Notes: generated from the sequence alone by a model not told the origin. A stretch of 64,000 bases of DNA from Semisulcospira habei (GCA_036245525.1 BTPG01000005.1:123637058-123701057); one strand, 5' to 3'; shown: positions 19,465-31,003, counted from the stretch's first letter. A program made the numbers and translations.

Positions 19465-19915
19465 TTCACAACTTGAATCCAGTCACCAAAATATCAAACA
19501 GAGCAGACTACAGTTTCGTTTGCCTGCTGCGCCGGTCTGAGCCGCTAACCGCTGATTCTGTTGAATTTCGCTGCTTTGTTTAGCAAAAAGTTGAAATGTT
19601 GGATATCTACAGCAGTGACAATGAATCGTCAAGCGGGTTTTTATGTTTCACTTTCAGATGTTTTTATCGCTTTCGGGAGGAGCGCGATGTCACTGATTGT
19701 AGTGTAGAGAAAGCCGTGGTTAGTTTGCCACTTAGAGGTATACTATGGATCCCAGAAAGCACCGCGCGGTAAGACTAGGATATATGGTGTGGGGCTAGCT
19801 GCTATGTAAAAGTGGTTCTGAAAGGTTCTATATATCTCTAAACACTTCGTAGCAATAATTAAACACAAAAGGCGATGGTTGTCCTAAAGATACCCTATGA
19901 CAACGAAATGATGCT
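19465..19915. other. No recognisable feature
   Basis: Apparently unique sequence; possibly upstream or intronic DNA of the receptor locus, but no signal supports that. Confidence 0.4.
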
Positions 19916-19929
19916 TTCTGTAAACCCTT

Positions 19930-20123
19930 CACTGACACTGGATGCAAATTGTGTCTTTAAAAGCAGGACAAATTCTGCACCGAATAATCCCATCAATCTA
20001 GGAACACGGTTAAGAATAGGGTCAACAAGAGGCAAAGAACCTCATGAGCCCCTCCGCATCTGCGGGGGGCTCATGAGGTTCTTTGCCTCTTGCGGTTGGT
20101 GGTTTAGGGTGGCAGTGAAGTGG
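19930..20123. mobile_element. Family A MITE
   Basis: Left end CCCTTCACTGACACTGG; right end GGCAGTGAAGTGG before TTAA (20124-20127). The hairpin at 20026-20093 is a CAAAGAACCTCATGAG variant, with the change matched in both arms. Confidence 0.75.
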
Positions 20124-20129
20124 TTAATG

Positions 20130-20700
20130 TTGTTTCCGTCACAGCTGAATTCTGATTTTTAAAATGTTTGTAGAGTTTCTCAGCAGTAATAAACGCCTTA
20201 TTCAAAATCGAGCTGTTACAATGGCACTGAAAACATTGCTTTTTTCACCGGGCGGCAGGCTTCAGTGTGGTCTAGAATACACTTCAATAGCTGTGTGAAG
20301 CGTTACTCAAGCAGCAGCTCAGGTCTAAAACTTACTGGAATCACCCAAACACCGCAAAAACAAAAATCTGGTGTATCCTAAACCGACAAAAATACTGCAC
20401 AACACCGCGCGGCATGTCTTTGATGAGCATAGGCGGAAGGAGTGAGCATAGGCATTCATGGGCGCCTATTTTCCTTCAGATGTATTACTGTGCATCTGTA
20501 CTCCCCGCTCATTTGACAAAAGGCAGTAATTCATTTTTTTAAAGCGAGATTTTCACACTAAAAATGAAAATTTGATACATAATTTTTCATTTGAATTCTG
20601 AGAATGTTCTTGCTGTGCTAATGCCATGGAACTCCAGCTTGGTAAGCTTGCATTGTGTCATCAGGACATCAGCTACCCCCTTTCTTCTGACTGCATCGCT
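20130..20700. other. No recognisable feature
   Basis: Only a short palindrome-G remnant (AAAGCGAGATTTTCA, about 20541) is recognised. Confidence 0.4.
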
Positions 20701-20738
20701 CACTTGATCTAGAGAGGTGTATACATATATATATATAT

Positions 20739-20875
<137 letters not shown>

Positions 20876-20958
20876 GAACAGGACATACTGGTTGTTTTTG
20901 TCAATAAACGGCAGTGCTAACTTACAACTGATTATTTGTTTTCATTTCCTCTTTTTAA

Positions 20959-21017
20959 CCCTTTGGCTGTTCCTGCAGGAATCACCGCGACCAATAGCGC
21001 TGCCGATAGCCAAATGG
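20959..21017. mobile_element. Family C MITE with left arm deleted
   Basis: TTAA at 20955-20958 and 21018-21021. Starts CCCTTTGGCTG, jumps to CCTGCAGGAATCACCGCGA and ends GCCAAATGG, so most of the left arm is lost. Confidence 0.7.
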
Positions 21018-21316
21018 TTAACTTACTGTCGTTTCGTTGCGTTGACGTCGTGTCGTCAAATGTTCTTCAAAGTGCGGAATGCAGGTACATTGCAAAGGTC
21101 CTCAAAGGATTAAGCAAAAGGATTCGGTCCCTTTGCCGCAAAGCATGGTTGTCAGCATCACGAGAACAGGTTCACGTGAAACAGCACCTGCAACGCAAAA
21201 ACAACATTATGATCGACTCCTTCTGCCAGTGGTCGCAGGTGGCGTTTCTGAAATCTGTGTTAATTCCAGGTCAAAAGCCCCAGACGTCCAACGAACACGA
21301 ATACAAGGCGACCTCA

Positions 21317-21422
21317 GCAAGAGGCAGTGATCCTCATGAGCCCCCGCAATTGCGGGGGCTCATGAGGATCAATGCCTCTTGCATTTTTATCATGATGACA
21401 TTTTTCAACGGCAGTGCATGGG
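21317..21422. mobile_element. Family A hairpin with right terminus
   Basis: Hairpin 21317-21382, loop CCCCCGCAATTGCGGGGG; right end ACGGCAGTGCATGGG followed by TCAA. Confidence 0.8.
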
Positions 21423-21570
21423 TCAATTGTTCTCCTTTCCCGCAGTTTGCAACAAAACTCCGTTCAAGAATTTCACACTACAAAACACGTGTCGGTGTAC
21501 GCACGCAAGATAAGTATTTCCAAGAACCAATTGTTTAGGATATATCTAGCAGGCTTTGTGTGGTCACTTA

Positions 21571-21898
21571 TGCTGAAGGGGTCAACTTCATTATATTTAA
21601 ATCTAAATGTACTTAGCGCGAATCTCCGCATAGAAAAACTACCTAGCGCAAATCCACCCAGGCGTGAATCAACCCAGTGCAGGTCTGTGCTGCCGCTAAT
21701 CCACTCAGATTTTTTGTTGGCCAGATTCAAGTCAAGCCTGTGTGGATTCGTGTTTGGTGGATTCATGCTGTGTAAATTCACATTGAGTAGATTAACGTCG
21801 TCCAAATTCGAGCGAAATCATGTCGCGGGGCAGATTCACTCCAGCGCGGATTCGCGCTGGAGTTATGCCTAAATAAAGTTAAGTTGACCCCTTCAGCA
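21571..21898. mobile_element. Fold-back element with 18-bp perfect terminal repeats
   Basis: TGCTGAAGGGGTCAACTT at 21571-21588 and its exact complement at 21881-21898. The interior (about 21615-21865) is a degenerate short repeat, AGCGCRAATCCACC-like in the left half and as its complement (GTGGATTCGTG-like) in the right half, so the whole can fold as a long hairpin. Target duplication is unclear. Resembles foldback-type DNA transposons in layout; no protein. Confidence 0.75.
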
Positions 21899-21999
21899 CT
21901 ACTTACTATAAGTGAATGCTCGCGATTTGATTACGTGTACGTGCTGCACTTTACAAGTGCTGGAGCCAACGCTAATTATCTACAGTGGCGTCTCCTGAA

Positions 22000-22031
<32 letters not shown>

Positions 22032-22289
22032 CCCACCCCTCTCCTTCCTGTGCATTACAAAACTTTGACCCGATCTTCGACAAAAACCTATTGTTTGCTT
22101 TTACGTTCCCTTTGTTCTTCCTTTTGCTCCTTCGTTCGTTTCGTTTTAGTCATTTGACGTCGCTTCATTAATTAGTCTGGTTGCCATTTAGTGCTTTTTA
22201 GCATAAGCTAAAACAAATCACCTCATAATGGATCTGAGCGGTTTTTGATTCTTTGGCACCTATAGATTACAGATCCAACTGATGACACC

Positions 22290-23460
22290 CTGTCACTATT
22301 GAGCACTTTGATATATTCAAGATCACCAAGGCCACCAAGATCGCCGCCAAACTATTACAAAAAAAAAATGCCATAAAACATGTTCCATGAGTGCTAGATT
22401 TTATAGAAATAAGCAGGGAATATGATGTAGATGACATTGAAGGACATAAGTATATTTATGCTGTTTGTTTACATGCATATATTATTCAAGATGGCCGCCA
22501 AGATGGCTGCAAAAACACTAAAAATGTTGTAATACTTATTCTGTGCCACAAAGAGCGCACATCAAGTTTTGTGACAAAAGTATAAGTTAAGCAATGGGTA
22601 GTGGTGAACTACGAGCAGAGACTTGTTTTTAACGCACGTTCTGGCTCCGAGGCTCTGCCATGGAGCCAAAACTGCCGATATGTCAAAAGCATGTCCAGGC
22701 TTGTAATTCACCACCACCCACTGCTTAACGTATTTAACCCACTGACGTACGCTCCCTGTTTTATGTCTTGCCAGTTTGACGGTTGGATAGACTCAATAGA
22801 GCCTACACAAGACTTAGTTTTTGTCTTATAATAAACCTCAGAGGGCCTCCATAACACGAAGAGCTGCAGCTATGTCGTCAACAATTCTTTATCAATTTCT
22901 ACTGTCGTGTCAACAACTTTGTACTGCATTCAGCTGCAATGCTGTGTCAGAATTTACGTCATAAGTCTATTTCTATAGACTGTGTGTGTGTGTGTCTATT
23001 ATAGTAATAGACTCATGTTTGCCTCAATTGTGGCTTTGCTTCCATAAGCCATCCCGAAATGCTGGGCACGGTCGCCGGACGCAAAAAGAACTTTTGACGT
23101 CATCCGACACACAGGCAACACGAATTGTACTCAAGTTATTAACATGCAAAAAAGACATGTAAAGATCAAAGCTAACTTTGCCGACAGTGGGATAAACCAG
23201 GATATATTATTTATATGTAATATTGGAAGACTTAAGACATACGTTATTAATGGTGACCTGTAATTAGATGATGATTATTCAGGATGTCGTCAATGTGGCC
23301 ACCAGAATATTTTTCAAATGTACCAGCCAGAATGCTTATTTTAGCGGCAAACAGCAAGAAGTACATCTGTTGCAGCGGCTGAAATACACAATAATTGTAA
23401 CATTTGACTGGGTGTACATTATCCAATATGGCATCCAAGGTGGCTGTCGGTGGCTAGCAC
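22290..23460. repeat. Diverged repeats with CAAGATGGCCGCCAAGATGG motif
   Basis: The phrase ATATTCAAGATSRCCRCCAAG recurs in diverged form near 22315-22350, 22480-22510, 23275-23310 and 23420-23455, each in AT-rich sequence. No reading frame follows it. Probably an old dispersed or tandem repeat. Confidence 0.5.
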
Positions 23461-23859
23461 GATTTAAATGGAACATCGGCTCTCTGCTACACCAGTTATA
23501 ATGCTGACACTTTTCCTAATCAAAACAGAAAATGTTATCAGAGGTAAATGCGCTGATAGTTTGGTACGTGACAGTAAATGAGAAGTATTTCTAGACTTTG
23601 TAGTAATTAGTATGTGAACATTAAAAGTTAGTCTTTTAGTTCAGCTTCATGTATATGTGCTGCTGCTGACGCCTTGAATCTGTCACCTTTATCTTATGAA
23701 CAAGTGACCCCAAAGCCGTACATGCTTTGAAGAAGGTGTTCTCTCATACGAACACACCTAGCGCAATTTGTAATGATGTAAGTCTGTTTGGAATGGACGC
23801 AGTGGTCATGTTGCCAATGAGAATGGCAGGCAGTGTCCAGTTCAAATTGTCTGACAATT

Positions 23860-24431
23860 TAGACAGAATGCCATCAGGGTGGGGCTCACTTCGTTGCTAA
23901 TTGTCTCCATGTCACTTCTGGTTCTGTAGGCGCTCTTTGCTTTGCTGCAAACTACTTTTGCTGCCTTTCCAACAGAGAAGTTATCTTCCTTGAGCTTGAC
24001 AAGACATTTTGCTTTGTCACGAAATATGAAGATGTGAGCGACAAAACCTAAAGATTCTCCTGGAAATATGTGATTAGACCTTGCTGCAGGTGTGGTCTTG
24101 ATGATCGCTTTGTTAATGGAACAGATTCTGTTTCCGAGTCCGGGCAGTATTCACAGATCTTGGTGCCATTCACTTGACTCTAAATGCGTTATGATACCGC
24201 CCCTTTGCAGCATGCAGATCTGTTAAGGCACCCTGAAGTCAAACATGTACTTCTTGTGCTCATTTTTCTGTCATTTCTTTTGCAGCATGCTTTGACAATG
24301 GCCTCCTTGAAATCTTTGTGTGGCCCACGGTCTGCCGTTCTACACACATTTCTAAATCTGCCAGAATTCTTGGGATCTTTGATAAGCAGGCATTCATCTC
24401 TACATAAAATGCAACTTTTGTGAAAATCCAA
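23860..24431 (-). pseudogene. Possible degenerate coding remnant
   Basis: Minus-strand frame 24189-24431 gives 80 residues rich in Cys and His (ILCRDECLLIKDPKNSGRF near the start). A second frame downstream (about 23870-24150) is Lys-rich (KAKCLVKLKEDNFSVGKAA). Cys-x2-Cys followed by DPKNSGRF resembles Cys-rich proteins common in mollusc repeats, but I do not recognise the family. Stops and frame changes separate the pieces. Confidence 0.3.
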
Positions 24432-24531
24432 AAGTTGAATATGAGGATCTTCTGACCTTTTTCAGAGGTGATGATTGTTTCAGAATTTGGGTAGTCATGC
24501 TTTTGCGTTTCAGATTATGTGGTGACTGAGT

Positions 24532-24608
24532 AGTTGGTTGGTTGGTTGGTTGGTTGGTTGGTTGGTTGGTTGGTTGGTTGGTTAGTTGGTTAGTTGGTTA
24601 GTTGGTTG

Positions 24609-24663
<55 letters not shown>

Positions 24664-24764
24664 GGTTGGTTGGTTGGTTGGTTGGTTGGTTGGTTGGTTG
24701 GTTGGTTGGTTGGTTGGTTGGTTAGTTAGTTAGTTAATTAGTTAGTTAGTTAGTTAGTTAGTTG

Positions 24765-24828
<64 letters not shown>

Positions 24829-24829
24829 A
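24532..24829. repeat. Alternating (GTTG)n/(GTTA)n tetranucleotide array
   Basis: About 300 bp in which blocks of GTTG alternate with blocks of GTTA, with mixed units at the block edges. Confidence 0.97.
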
Positions 24830-24839
24830 GTTTAACACC

Positions 24840-25740
24840 GAGCAGGCGACTAAGGCCATCTCACGGCGGGAAGAGAAGATGTATAAGTAGACACACAATC
24901 ACGGTGACAGTGCATATAAGGACCGTGTCAGAAGTGGTGAGCATCTGTTCAAGTTCTTCATGCTGGTCATCTTGTCACAGTCATCAGACAATTTTATGAT
25001 TTCTATCTGGGCCGCATTTGGTGGTTAGAACGTGTGAGGACTGCTAGCACTGATATGAAGATGCATGTTTTTAGTCACATTTCTGCTTGTTACTATAGTT
25101 TGTGCTTTAGAACTGAACAGTACCAAAAAAAACACGATGTTAAACTTATGACTATTATGGGTTTCCATACTTTTTTCCACAGTAGCGGTACCGTCTCGCA
25201 CACAAGTGTATTTTCTCTCAGGTTAGCCCGAACTTCATAACTGATCGACTGATTCCAACAATGATTTGCGCTTACAATACAGACTTTTATCAGTATTATT
25301 CAGTACATTTTAGAACATGACATTGATATTAGGCGTAACTGAGAAATAATGGCAGAACTGCACTAGTAGTGAGCTATCCGACGGGCGGCCTTAGCGCCCA
25401 ATGAGTGCCGCTGCGCCGCTAAAAATAATGACACATGTCTCAGCCTCATAATATTAACAACAACAATGAAAAGGTAATAATTAGAAAAAGTAATTTGAAC
25501 ACAAAGTAATTAGAACAATAGCATGGAAAAGACTGACACTGCAGCGCATGATAATGTCACGTTCAGACCGGCCAAGCCATTAATCACGGTCACGGGCCGC
25601 TGTTGCAGACTTTACTGGTCAATCAAGAAATCATTTGTCGGAAATACAACCAAAAGATATAACTGGTGCTGACTTATTTGTCTTGCGTGTTGTGAAAACA
25701 AATCCACTCAAAAAATCACCCAAGCCATCCGAGGAACTTA
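24840..25740. other. No recognisable feature
   Basis: Mostly AT-rich sequence without hairpins of the known families or supported coding regions. Confidence 0.4.
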
Positions 25741-25757
25741 GGTACAAAGTGGGATCA

Positions 25758-25821
25758 GCAAGAGACGAATTCTCTTGAGCCTCCTAATCTGTGGCGGCTC
25801 ATGAGGATCTGTGTCTCTTGT
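25758..25821. repeat. Family A hairpin, diverged
   Basis: GCAAGAGACGAATTCTCTTG on the left and GGATCTGTGTCTCTTG on the right; the inner stem is decayed. Confidence 0.65.
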
Positions 25822-26190
25822 AGTTAGGTGGGTTTCTTTTTTCTTTTACTTTTTTGTTTGTTTGTTTGTTTTTGTTTTTGCTCGAAAACCGAATGAAGGC
25901 GCTCACTGGATTTTGCGCAAAGTCAACCCGGCTCTGGCGAATTCAGATGCGATCATCATATATCAAATTCTGTGTAATATGTTTTCAAAATTGTTTGACG
26001 AGATACAGATCAGGAATTAGGACCCCAAACATTATAAAACCTGCCGAAGTTGAATTATGGAGCTGCAGGAGATTCACTTCTAATTCTATGGTGATCGCGA
26101 CAGGTTTACCAGTAGTCACATCCGCGCCGACACAGAAACTGCGCGTCAATCGTCATTTTCAGAGTCTGCTCGCATACGCGGCGGGAGTCA

Positions 26191-26248
26191 GCAAAAGACT
26201 TAGATTCTTATAAGCCTCGGCACTCAGCGGAATTCTATGCGTCTTGCA
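26191..26248. repeat. Family A hairpin, diverged
   Basis: GCAAAAGACTTAGATTCTTA on the left and GAATTCTATGCGTCTTGC on the right. Confidence 0.65.
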
Positions 26249-26462
26249 GATGCTGGGTGTCATGCCGATGCTTTCGGTACAGGATGGTGTATAATTATGG
26301 CGTACCGCGTAGGCTAAAACCAAACAGCGAGTTTAATTTTTTTCTTTAATCAACAGAGTGTCATCAGGCGGATAATATGTAATCTGTGTGCATCAAAGAA
26401 GTGAAAACCGCTGAAAACATTTATGTGGACGTTTGACAGTGGTATAGACACTTCTTCCAGTC

Positions 26463-26873
26463 TAAATCACTTCACTGCCAGCGGAGTGAGAGTATGTTTC
26501 TGAAATATGCGTTAACCCATTCAGCCCTGACGCACTACAGCAGGAGATGGCTCGACCATGATAATTCAAGGGTAGTGCCAGATAAGCTTGGCGCCTGTCG
26601 GCGCCAAGCTAATCTGGCCCTACCCTTGAATTAGCATGGTCGATCTATCTCCTGCAACAGGTGCATAGTCGCTGGATGACGCCTCCGAAATTTGGGGAAT
26701 ACGTGCGCCGGGCTGAATGAGTTAATTCAACGCCAAAGGGCCCCGGCCGTCCCAGGAACATGGACACGAAGTGGTGTCAGCAAGAGACATAGATCCTCAT
26801 GAGACCCCGCTCATGAGGATCTATGCCTCTTGCATTTGAATCTGGTTTCACCTTTTTCTCGGCTGAGAAGGGG
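26463..26873. mobile_element. Family A MITE interrupted by a family B MITE
   Basis: Left part (TTCACTGCCAGCGG, then TTTCTGAAATATGCG) ends at TTAA 26512-26515. The right part resumes after TTAA 26722-26725 with TTCAACGCCAAAGG and runs through the hairpin at 26780-26833 to the right end at TTAA 26874-26877. The two parts align continuously with the complete copy at 4529-4753. Confidence 0.8.
26516..26721. mobile_element. Family B MITE, complete, nested in family A
   Basis: 206 bp with ends CCCATTCAGCCCTGACG and GCCGGGCTGAATGAG flanked by TTAA on both sides. The hairpin has arms AGATAAGC and GCTAATCT around GGCGCCTGTCGGCGCC. Confidence 0.88.
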
Positions 26874-27310
26874 TTAATGGCAACATTTTCTGACATCTCG
26901 TGCTTCTTTTCATAGCGAGGAGGTTTTTGTGGCGTGTACACTTGTGTTTATATCCACAAAAGATAATGAAAATCGAAGACAGCGAGCTCTCTCGGGGTCA
27001 CTTTTTATCTTCGCGAGCCGCCAATTTGTTTATACGTGCAAATGGGTTTCGAATTGACTCACAGCTAAATGCAGTTGGCGGAAGTTAGTATTCTGCGTTT
27101 GAACAAAAAGAACCTACAAGAAAAGCCAAATACAATCAGGAACCTCCAGGGAACGGTTTGTGTATTTTCTTGAGTGTTTTCAAGCATTTTTTGTGGTGTT
27201 GTTCGTGGGAGGCTGCGTTTAGAAATGGAGCAATTAGGAGAAAGAGTCTCTCTGTCTCTCTCCCGTTCTAACAATGTGCTGTACGTGTCGTTTCACCAGA
27301 TTAGATTTAA

Positions 27311-27483
27311 CCCCTTCACTGTCTGGGAAACTGTGAACACTCATTGAACTGCAAGAGGTGTAGATCCTCATGAGCCCCCGCTGTCCATGCCTCTTGCTGT
27401 GATCAATTTGTATCCATGTTTCCCTCGACGAATGTGGCTCTTTGATGTGAGATCAATGAAGATTTCAACTGCCACTCAACGGG
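27311..27483. mobile_element. Family A MITE with shortened hairpin
   Basis: TTAA at 27307-27310 and 27484-27487; left end CCCCTTCACTGTCTGGG, right end ACTGCCACTCAACGGG. The hairpin core (27349-27396) has lost the inner right arm. Confidence 0.8.
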
Positions 27484-27536
27484 TTAATTGAATCCTGTCG
27501 TCGAGCTTTGGCGGTTGTCCTTTGAAAAATGCTTAA

Positions 27537-27675
27537 CAGTTTAGGTGACAGATCGACCATGATAGTTCAAGGGTGGTGCCAGAACAGCTTGGCGCCTGTA
27601 GGCGCCAAGCTATTTTGGCACCACCTTTGACTATCATGGACGATCCAAATCCTGCTGTAACCTGTATGCCAAGGC
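27537..27675. mobile_element. Family B element
   Basis: Hairpin at 27551-27646 with GATCGACCATGATAG outer and GGTGGTGCCAGAACAGC inner arms; the TTAA words beside it (27533-27536, 27676-27679) sit next to shortened termini. Confidence 0.7.
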
Positions 27676-28548
27676 TTAACTCAATGCAGACGTGCCGCAT
27701 ACCCAGATGCCGCGGGAGTCTATAAGAATCCTTGCTGACCCTATTCACATCCGTACTCCGTGTATTGACAGGGGTTATCCGGGGTTCAATTTGCCTTGTT
27801 TTCAATGGCGCATTTTTTGCGTCCACTGGCACTGAAGGGATAAAGGGCATGGACTGTCGGAGCGGTGGTTTACGGGGTATGCTGATAATCATCCGTGTCT
27901 TTTGCAGTTGGGCGGCGTTCACCATTTGCCGGCAGTGAAGCGAAGGAAAGCGTGTGAACAGGTAAGGGTGCAGCGACGTGCAGCAGACATGTCGATTGAT
28001 TGAGGGTCACTCGAGGGAAAATGGCGACCTCCACTTTTGCATGGCCGTGGACGTTCCGGATCACATGGCAAATTTACCTTTCAGGGATCAATAATGGAAT
28101 CTGCATCTAAATCTAACAAGGTTTCACCCTTTCACTGCCAGCGGTCAAAAATCGCGTCTTTGATACCATCGCAAATTAAAGACGGGCTGTGAATATTAAA
28201 ACGGGTTTTATACTTCCAATATCGCCTTTCTAAATGTTCTTATCATGTCTTAAAATAATGCTGCACTAAAGATCTATGTAACTTGAATGTCGGAAAACGG
28301 AAAACGTTTCTGCTGTTTTTCTCACTTGTATGTAGGAGAGTTCTACTGACTCTCGAGCCAGGGGCCGTAGAAAACCTGTTTAGTGTGTCTACTCGCATGG
28401 ATTATACAAAGAAACGTGGAAAAGCCATTATTGTCTGAGGGCATTTTTAGCAATCAAAGCCAGCCCTAGGGCAGATCGCTTTAAACGCCAAATGAACCCA
28501 ACCATCCATGGAACTCGGATAGCAGAATCAGCAGGAGACTATCGTGAG

Positions 28549-28616
28549 CAAGAATCGAAGAACCTCATAAGCCCCCCGCATCTGCGGGTGGGCTTATGAG
28601 GTTCTTCGCCTCTTGC
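28549..28616. repeat. Family A hairpin, CGAAGAACCTCATAAG variant
   Basis: The variant sequence (GAAGAACCTCATAAGCC) is matched by its complement (GGCTTATGAGGTTCTTC) in the other arm. Confidence 0.75.
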
Positions 28617-28729
28617 ACTTGATGATGTTCGCGTTTGTTTCCGGCTGTAAAGGAGGCTGACATGCTGCAGCAGACAAACATTACTGAAAGCGCACGCAGG
28701 AATGGAAGCCACATAAAGTGCACGCTCTC

Positions 28730-28835
28730 TCTCCCGACCCCACTCCCCAGCAACACCCCCCACCCACTCCCCAGCCACGACCACCACCACCCCCACCCCG
28801 ACCCCTCCACCCCACCCCACTCCCACCCCTCTCAT
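28730..28835. repeat. C/A-rich low-complexity tract
   Basis: CCCCA/CCAC-rich sequence. Confidence 0.9.
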
Positions 28836-28913
28836 AATGATCTGTTCGAAGATGCAATAATGACATATGATCAGTGTTCAACTCCAGGCTGCAGGGCCTC
28901 TTAATTCATTTAA

Positions 28914-29192
28914 ACCCACGGCCGCATTTCCTAATATTGGATGTGTCACCTAACGACTAGTTGCAGGACATGGATCGACCATGATAGTTCATTTCAGTTC
29001 AGTCAATTATGGGATCTCTGCACACGCATCAGAAGTCTTCCCCGGAGATCATTTCGAGATTGCACCGACCTTGATAATTCAAGAGTAGTGCCAGATGAGC
29101 TTGGCGCCTAACGGCGCCAAGCTCATCTGGCACTACCCTTGAATATCAAGGTCAATTTATCTCCTCTTGTAGTGCATCGGGGCTAAATGGGT
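28914..29192. mobile_element. Family B MITE with about 70 bp of extra sequence
   Basis: TTAA-like flanks at 28910-28913 and 29193-29196. GATCGACCATGATAGTTCA appears at 28973, then unrelated sequence, then the arm restarts (CGACCTTGATAATTCAAGAG) with a normal hairpin GATGAGC...GCTCATC. Confidence 0.7.
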
Positions 29193-29299
29193 TTAAAATG
29201 TATAGGAAGAAACACGCTTAGAAATACCAGTCACAAACACAATTTATTAATATTTCGGGTTAAATCCTCGTTTCAAAACAGACATACAAACGACTAAAC

Positions 29300-29642
29300 A
29301 ATTTGTAAACTTTCCTTCTCGTGGGCCATCTTTTCGGTACAGACTAAGAATGTATGGAAAAACTCAACGGAGAAAGAAACACGCTTTAAAAAAGGGGGCA
29401 GTTACAACACAATTTATTAATACTATTCAAAATAGACAACCTTCTTCAAAACGGACAAACAAAACAAGTATAGAGATCAGTCGCTGATTATCTCATCGAC
29501 GAAGGAAAGTGGCAACAATAAATACTAATAAACTGTGTTGTAACTGCTTTTTCTAAACGTATTTCTTTCCTCGTTTGGGTTCTTCTATACATTCCTAGTC
29601 TATACCGAAAAGATGGCCCAAGAGAAGGAAAGTTTACAAATT
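29300..29642. repeat. Large inverted repeat with about 120-bp arms
   Basis: The left arm 29300-29425 (AATTTGTAAACTTTCCTTCT, ... GGGCCATCTTTTCGGTA, ... GTTACAACACAATTTATTA) pairs with the right arm 29521-29642, about 85-90 percent by eye, leaving a loop of about 95 bp. A partial direct copy of the inner arm lies just upstream at 29208-29262. Confidence 0.8.
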
Positions 29643-29664
29643 TTACGTTTTGCATTTTACACGC

Positions 29665-29711
29665 TTGGCAGTCACCTTTTTGGCAGTCACCTTTTTGGCA
29701 GTCACCTTTTT
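29665..29711. repeat. Three tandem copies of GGCAGTCACCTTTTT
   Basis: Exact 15-bp unit repeated three times at the edge of the large inverted repeat. Confidence 0.9.
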
Positions 29712-29723
29712 GCTCTGGATTAA

Positions 29724-29905
29724 CCCACTCAGCCCTGACCCACTACAGCAGGAGATGGGCCGACCATGATAATTCAAGGGTAGTGCCAGATTAGCTTGGC
29801 GCCTGTCGGCGCCAAGCTAATCCGGCACTGCCCTTGAATTATCATGGTCGATCCATGTCCTGCAACAGGTGCATGGTCGTTAGATGACGCCTCCAACATT
29901 TTGAA
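29724..29905. mobile_element. Family B MITE, right end lost
   Basis: TTAA at 29720-29723, left end CCCACTCAGCCCTGACC; intact hairpin GGCGCCTGTCGGCGCC; the right end decays after CCTCCAACATTTTG. Confidence 0.75.
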
Positions 29906-30049
29906 TAATTTAAGAATGTATAGCACATTTTCCTCTCGTGCTGTAGAGACTGCAACACAACAATTCGACTGATTGACCGTTGTTGACTGCAAAGCTGACG
30001 ATGCCGCTCCAGCGAAAAAAAAAAAGACGCACAGCCACACGAATTTTAA

Positions 30050-30228
30050 CACATTCTAGCCCAGGTCCGAAATCCCCCAATTTTAAACTTGCCCTCTGAA
30101 GCACTGCATTACAATTCCGGCTAGAGACGGATTAAGCATGAAAGTTCAAGGTTGGTGCCAGAATAGCACCACCCTTGAACTGCCACGCTCGATCCATGTC
30201 TCGCCGTGGGGTATCGGAGCTGAATGAG
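30050..30228. mobile_element. Family B MITE, inner hairpin collapsed
   Basis: TTAA at 30046-30049 and 30229-30232. The arms meet at GCCAGAATAGCACCACC, so the usual TTGGCGCC stem is deleted while the ends are intact. Confidence 0.8.
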
Positions 30229-30427
30229 TTAAACCGAACGGTACCGCCAGTAGGAGTGAAGGTGTTGATGGCGTCTGCCTTACTTGGCCATCTTAGGTTT
30301 GAAACATTTATGAAGCTTTAGGGCTCAGTGCTTTCCAGTTGTTTTACGCCGACCACAAAAAAATCAATCCGAAAAAACAATGGTTCATTTGTAGGCTATC
30401 TGATTTTTGTTCTCTAGGAGCATGAAT

Positions 30428-30430
<3 letters not shown>

Positions 30431-30458
<28 letters not shown>

Positions 30459-30459
30459 C
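30431..30459. repeat. Poly-T tract
   Basis: About 28 T in a row. Confidence 0.95.
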
Positions 30460-30679
30460 ATTAAGTGTTTACTAGGAAGCCAACGAACTCAGGGGCGTAG
30501 GAACCGGTAGGGGGCAGGACCTTTCCTCTCACCGCCCCCACCCCACCCCCCACCCCCGAAAAAAACGTCTGAAAGATAAATATTTCTGGAAAAAAATAAA
30601 TCATGTGGATTTTCTTTTTTTAATTTTTGGGGAATTTGATTTTTTTTCGATGCTGGTCAATTATGGCCTCGATCTTTCA

Positions 30680-30691
30680 ACCCCCCCCCCC

Positions 30692-30725
<34 letters not shown>
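30680..30725. repeat. Poly-C followed by (CA)n
   Basis: C run, then CA dinucleotides; a G run lies at 30844-30858. Confidence 0.95.
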
Positions 30726-30728
<3 letters not shown>

Positions 30729-30946
30729 CACCCCACCCACACCCCACTTCCATGGAAAAATATCTCCCTACGCTGCTGGAGATGACAGCCTTTTACTTAA
30801 CAATTATGTTCAAAAAAGGAAATTTTAAAAAAGTAAAAGGGGATGGGGGGGGGGGGGAAGGAGCGTCAGGAAAAAAACAAAACAGCAGAGATGAGAAATT
30901 TGGACTCCAGCCCATTCAACCGAATTGACACACTTCAGCGGTATAT

Positions 30947-31003
30947 TAATCGGTCGTGCTAGTACAAAGGTAGTGCCAAAAATATTTTGGCGCCTCTAAT
31001 AGC
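30947..31003. repeat. Family B fragment
   Basis: GGTCGTGCTAGTACAAAGGTAGTGCCA and TTTTGGCGCCTC match a diverged left arm only. Confidence 0.45.

Noticed and set aside
27533..27925. 130-codon minus-strand frame
   Set aside because: Part of it is a family B hairpin; the remainder has no recognisable motif.
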